Shown here piece by piece: positions 60,662-64,000 of a stretch of 64,000 nucleotides of DNA. The translations under genes and the position numbers were made by a program. The stretch is taken from assembly GCF_914767665.1 (NCBI RefSeq), contig NC_059504.1, positions 15,440,501 to 15,504,500 on the forward strand. The letters run 5' to 3'. Positions within the stretch are counted from its first letter, which is position 1. Each line of letters starts with the position of its first letter. The stretch is from Harmonia axyridis. Lineage: Eukaryota > Arthropoda > Insecta > Coleoptera > Coccinellidae. The notes below the pieces were generated by a model that saw only the letters and a program-made list of their open reading frames with translations, was not told the origin of the DNA and ran no database searches.

Positions 60662-63600
60662 ATGACGAGTGTTGCCGGCTTGTTGATTTTAGCAGCTGCT
60701 TTTTTGTTTACTAACGCTGAGTCTGTTAAAGGTAAGATGTATTTTCAATGTTTTTTACGAAAACGAATAGTCTTTACTAACATTTATGTTTTTCGCATTG
60801 ATAGTTGATTTACATGTATGCGTTTTTATTATTTATTATTAATTTTCTGAATTTCAACTTAATTTCATCGTAAAAAAAATTGAAATTATGAAATGTTTCA
60901 ATGATATTTTCGAATAATTTTTTTCTGGAATTTTATAATTCATTTAGGCCTTAGGGGATCATTGAACTTCGATGCATCGTATAACTAATTTTAGGCCACA
61001 TGTTTATACAAACTGGAATGATTACAGATGATGCAGTCCGGATGCTGAATTTAGCTGGATAAACAAATTTTTCTGTGAGAGTACATTTTCAGTTCATCTC
61101 TTATCGAATAGATGTAAGGAAATGAACTGTCTTTTTTCATGATAAAGATGACAAAATTAAAGAAATTGTGATTTGGGGTCAGGAGATATATATTATGTAG
61201 GCGAACTTAGTACCAGATAGATATGTTTTATTATTCTCCGATTTTGTCGGTGATGTAATAAATAAACATCTGGTCATACATTGAGAATCAAGTCAATTGG
61301 ACAATGGAATATTTTGATTCTATGATCATATACATATTCTAATACAAAAAAAGCAGAAGCGAAATATTAACTGAAATCGAATTGAGTGTATTTTAAATAC
61401 TATTTGTTTCGATTATTTAGGTACACGATAAAATTTAATCATTTTTTTGCATCTCATCATTTTGTCATATTAATTCTGATAACAAGTGTTTGATATTATT
61501 GGAGGAAATGGATTTTTTCACCCCATGTGATATTTTCTCTATTGGAAAATTTTTGGAATACTTTAAATAATCCGTCCTCTATCTAGAGATTCTTTTCATG
61601 AAGTACGAAGATAATTTGTAGATAATTACTTGATATTATAGTATCTGACCCACGACTCCAAGTTTGAAATTTAAGGAATTGAATTTTTTTTTCTAAATTA
61701 ATTGATGAGGAGAAATTCAAAACATGTGCAACGATGATCCTGAATGTATTCTTTTCCCAAGATAATTTTGAAACTATGGATTCGATCAGGAAAAACTCCA
61801 AGCTTCAGGCAAAATTTCTTCTCTTCGCTAGAACAAAATTGAGGTAGAATTTCGAAAAAACTAGCCAATATGTCTGTGACCATAAAATTGACGGAGTTGA
61901 GATTTTGGTTATTGATAGAGGGTGGTCTGAAATGATTCGAATCGATTCACAGATGAAGAAAAAAATGTTAAAATTTCGATTTCCCAGAATCTATTATTCA
62001 GATTTTACTGAAATTTCGGTTTATATCGTTCAGCGATCAAGTGAGTCATTAAAAAATTAATCCAAGCAGGTTTTATACGGGAAAAATTATCAGGTTTTTC
62101 TGATATGATCATCCTATGAGCTACAGACTTTTTTTAGAAGGTTTGTTTCAAATTTTTCACCTAATTTCAGGGGGATCGAAGAAATGCCAAGATTGACGAA
62201 TTGATCATAATCATTTGAATTGAATTTGAATGAAAAAAAAAATGATTTCATTCGAAATGGACAAATTTGAATGATGAAATTTGATAATGGAAAGGAAATT
62301 TGGGGCCGCATATTTCAAAAAAAGATAGACCAGAAAGTGTTGATTTCAGATTTGTTTTCAGAAGGCTACATTTGATTATAAAACAACGATTTGAATAAAA
62401 TTTCAATATAAAATTGATTTAATCACAAATGGACAAATTTTAATGAAAAATGTTTTTCTTTTCGAAATTGCAGATTCGATCTGAGTTAAAATTCGAATTT
62501 CGATGAAGAATCAAACAATAAAGCTTGGTGCAAAATTTAATGATGATCGCGTAAACAGAACCATAGAAAATTCGAAAGGAATATCGAAAAAAATAGCCAA
62601 TATTTTCGTTACCACAAATTCAAATTAAAATTTTTGGTATTGATGAAATAACAGTTCCAAACTTTGTGCAAAATTTCAAGCTGATCACATCATCGGAATC
62701 GTGGAAAATTAATGAAGAGAAATACTCTGTGATAACACATTTGTTGAAATTTCACATGTAAATTTCAGATTTTTCAAACTTGATGCAAAATTTCGTGTTG
62801 ATATTGTTGATAGCTTTACCAAAACCACAGAAAATTCAAGTGAAATATCGAAAAAAAAAACAATATTTTCTTAACAACAGATCCAATCAATTGGGAATTT
62901 CACATGTACTTATATGTATTTGAAATGAGTTTTTAGTTTGTTGCAAAACTTTGTATTGCTAGCGTCACTAGAACCATTGAATATTTGAGGAAAACATTGA
63001 AAATACACATTATTTCCGTAACAATAGCGATCGAGTTGAAAATTTGCGTGTAGATGTAAAATAATCAAAAGCTTCACCAGAACAACAGAAAATTAAAGCA
63101 AAATATCGAAAAAATACTCAATAGTCAAGAGGATTTGTCATATAATTTCATTTGCAGTGAAAGCACGCTCTCAAGGCTTTCCATTATTATTCTCAATATT
63201 CTTCATTTCGAGGTCGTTTCTGGAAAAATTACTGAAGATTTAATTTAGGTTACACTTCATACTGATAATGGTTTATCATGCCATTGAACCCAAAATTTGT
63301 TCCACATCATACGAGTCGAATCAAATTGTATCAATTGGATTCATTCACCAAGTGTAACATTCCAAATCATTAATGTATTTAATTGCTTTACCAACGCTTC
63401 CTTATTCCAGATGATGTTCTCGTCTTCACTGTTGCAACTGAACAAACAGATGGTTTTCAGAGGTACAAGCTTTCTGCTGAAGAATTCGGGATAACACCAA
63501 TAGCCCTTGGCTTTGGTCAAGAATGGAAGGGCGGTGACATGAAGGGACCTGGAGGTGCATGGAAAATAAACCTCTTAAAAAATGCCCTTCAGGAACACAA

Positions 63601-63974
63601 GTCACAGAATAAAATAGCCCTTTTCACAGACGCATACGACGTTATTTTCCTCAGAAATTTGGAAGATATCGTTGAGAAATTCAAAGAGATTGGAGCTAAG
63701 GTGCTTTTTAGTGCTGAAGCTTTTGTCTGGCCGGATGTCAAATTGACAGATAAATATCCAGTTGTGAAGGAAGGTAAGAGGTTCTTGAATTCTGGCATGT
63801 ATGTTGGATACGTCGATCAACTTCTGGAGCTCTTGGAAAAGGAGAATTTGGAAGATGAAGATGATGATCAGTTGTTCTTCACCAAGGCTTACTTGGACGA
63901 GGAATTTAGGGAGAAGATTGGGATGAAGCTGGACCATAAGAGCGAAATCTTCATGAACTTGCATGGCGCAGAAA
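60662..63974 (+). CDS. Plod: Procollagen lysyl hydroxylase/glycosyltransferase, N-terminal part
   Basis: Plod hydroxylates collagen lysines and, through its N-terminal domain, glycosylates hydroxylysine in the endoplasmic reticulum. Exon 60662-60731 encodes a signal peptide (MTSVAGLLILAAAFLF). Exon 63411-63974 encodes 188 residues of the glycosyltransferase domain: DDVLVFTVATEQTDGFQRYK, the acidic metal-binding DAYDVIF, KVLFSAEAFVWPD, GKRFLNSGMYVGY, DDQLFFTKAYLDEEFREK and LDHKSEIFMNLHGAE. The ATG is the only one giving a signal peptide in phase with the domain. A donor GTGAGT follows at 63975, so the rest, including the dioxygenase domain, lies beyond the window. The 2679-nt intron is rich in degenerate repeats. 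Confidence 0.92.
61800..63130. repeat. Degenerate repeat array in the Plod intron
   Basis: Blocks with agaaaattcnaangaaatatcgaaaa followed by ccaatattttc and gtnaccacaa-like words (given here in shortened form) recur near 61845, 62565, 62825, 62975 and 63080, roughly 130-260 bp apart, with many differences. They look like an old tandem duplication. No frame or terminal repeats are apparent. Confidence 0.5.
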
Positions 63975-64000
63975 GTGAGTAGATTTTTTTAAATTTTCGT

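Noticed and set aside
1..64000. tRNA, rRNA or microRNA genes
   Set aside because: I looked for cloverleaf motifs (TTCGANTC with GG doublets), rRNA stretches and strong miRNA-size hairpins and found none I could defend; the palindromes present are better explained by transposons.

Overview
This is nuclear DNA from an insect, probably a holometabolous one and possibly a beetle; the order is inferred and not proven by the sequence. The evidence is AT-rich DNA, short spliced exons with GT/AG borders, insect-type gene content and many Tc1/mariner, hAT, PIF/Harbinger and non-LTR elements. I built exon models by hand from splice sites and checked every one for reading phase.

Layout. (1) 209-20936, + strand: most of Patronin/CAMSAP, from the CH domain to the C-terminal CKK domain; the 5' end lies left of the window. 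Its introns hold a mariner copy, a Jockey-type LINE piece, a Tc3-like relic and MITEs. (2) 21910-23237: a non-autonomous hAT element with a perfect 8-bp target duplication, itself interrupted by a Tc1/Tc3-like element. (3) 27382-23606, - strand: complete SMG8 (759 aa). (4) 27650-37756, + strand: complete NEURL4 (six Neuralized repeats, 1415 aa), divergent from SMG8 across 267 bp. (5) 45583-42577, - strand: complete Hel25E/UAP56 (425 aa), with box C/D snoRNAs in two introns. (6) 42221 to about 38400, - strand: an apparently non-coding snoRNA host gene. (7) 53800-47368, - strand: complete G-beta subunit of the Gbeta76C type (349 aa). (8) 57850-58058: two exons of an unidentified secreted protein. 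(9) 60662-63974, + strand: the first two coding exons of procollagen lysyl hydroxylase (Plod), cut by the window edge.

The most notable system is region 6 together with Hel25E. On the - strand, a chain of small exons without coding potential alternates with introns, and eleven of these introns carry one box C/D snoRNA each. The D box lies 69-72 intronic nt from the 3' splice site every time, and the same holds for two introns of Hel25E (13 of 13). Two families make up the array. Family A (four copies plus one in Hel25E) has a guide complementary to 12 nt of a conserved 28S stretch (GAGAGAGTTCAA). Family B (seven copies plus a relic, three in exact 245-bp tandem) has D' and D guides that point to two 28S positions 10 nt apart. 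The last exon of the array is a decayed copy of two Hel25E coding exons, so the host gene seems to have grown by partial duplication of the Hel25E 3' half and later tandem amplification.

The protein genes are ordinary single-copy eukaryotic genes: microtubule minus-end binding, nonsense-mediated decay, centriolar/ubiquitin scaffold, mRNA export, phototransduction-type G protein and collagen modification. They do not form a pathway together. Stretches not listed below (mainly introns and 42222-42424, 45830-46560, 59480-60660) show no gene that I can support.
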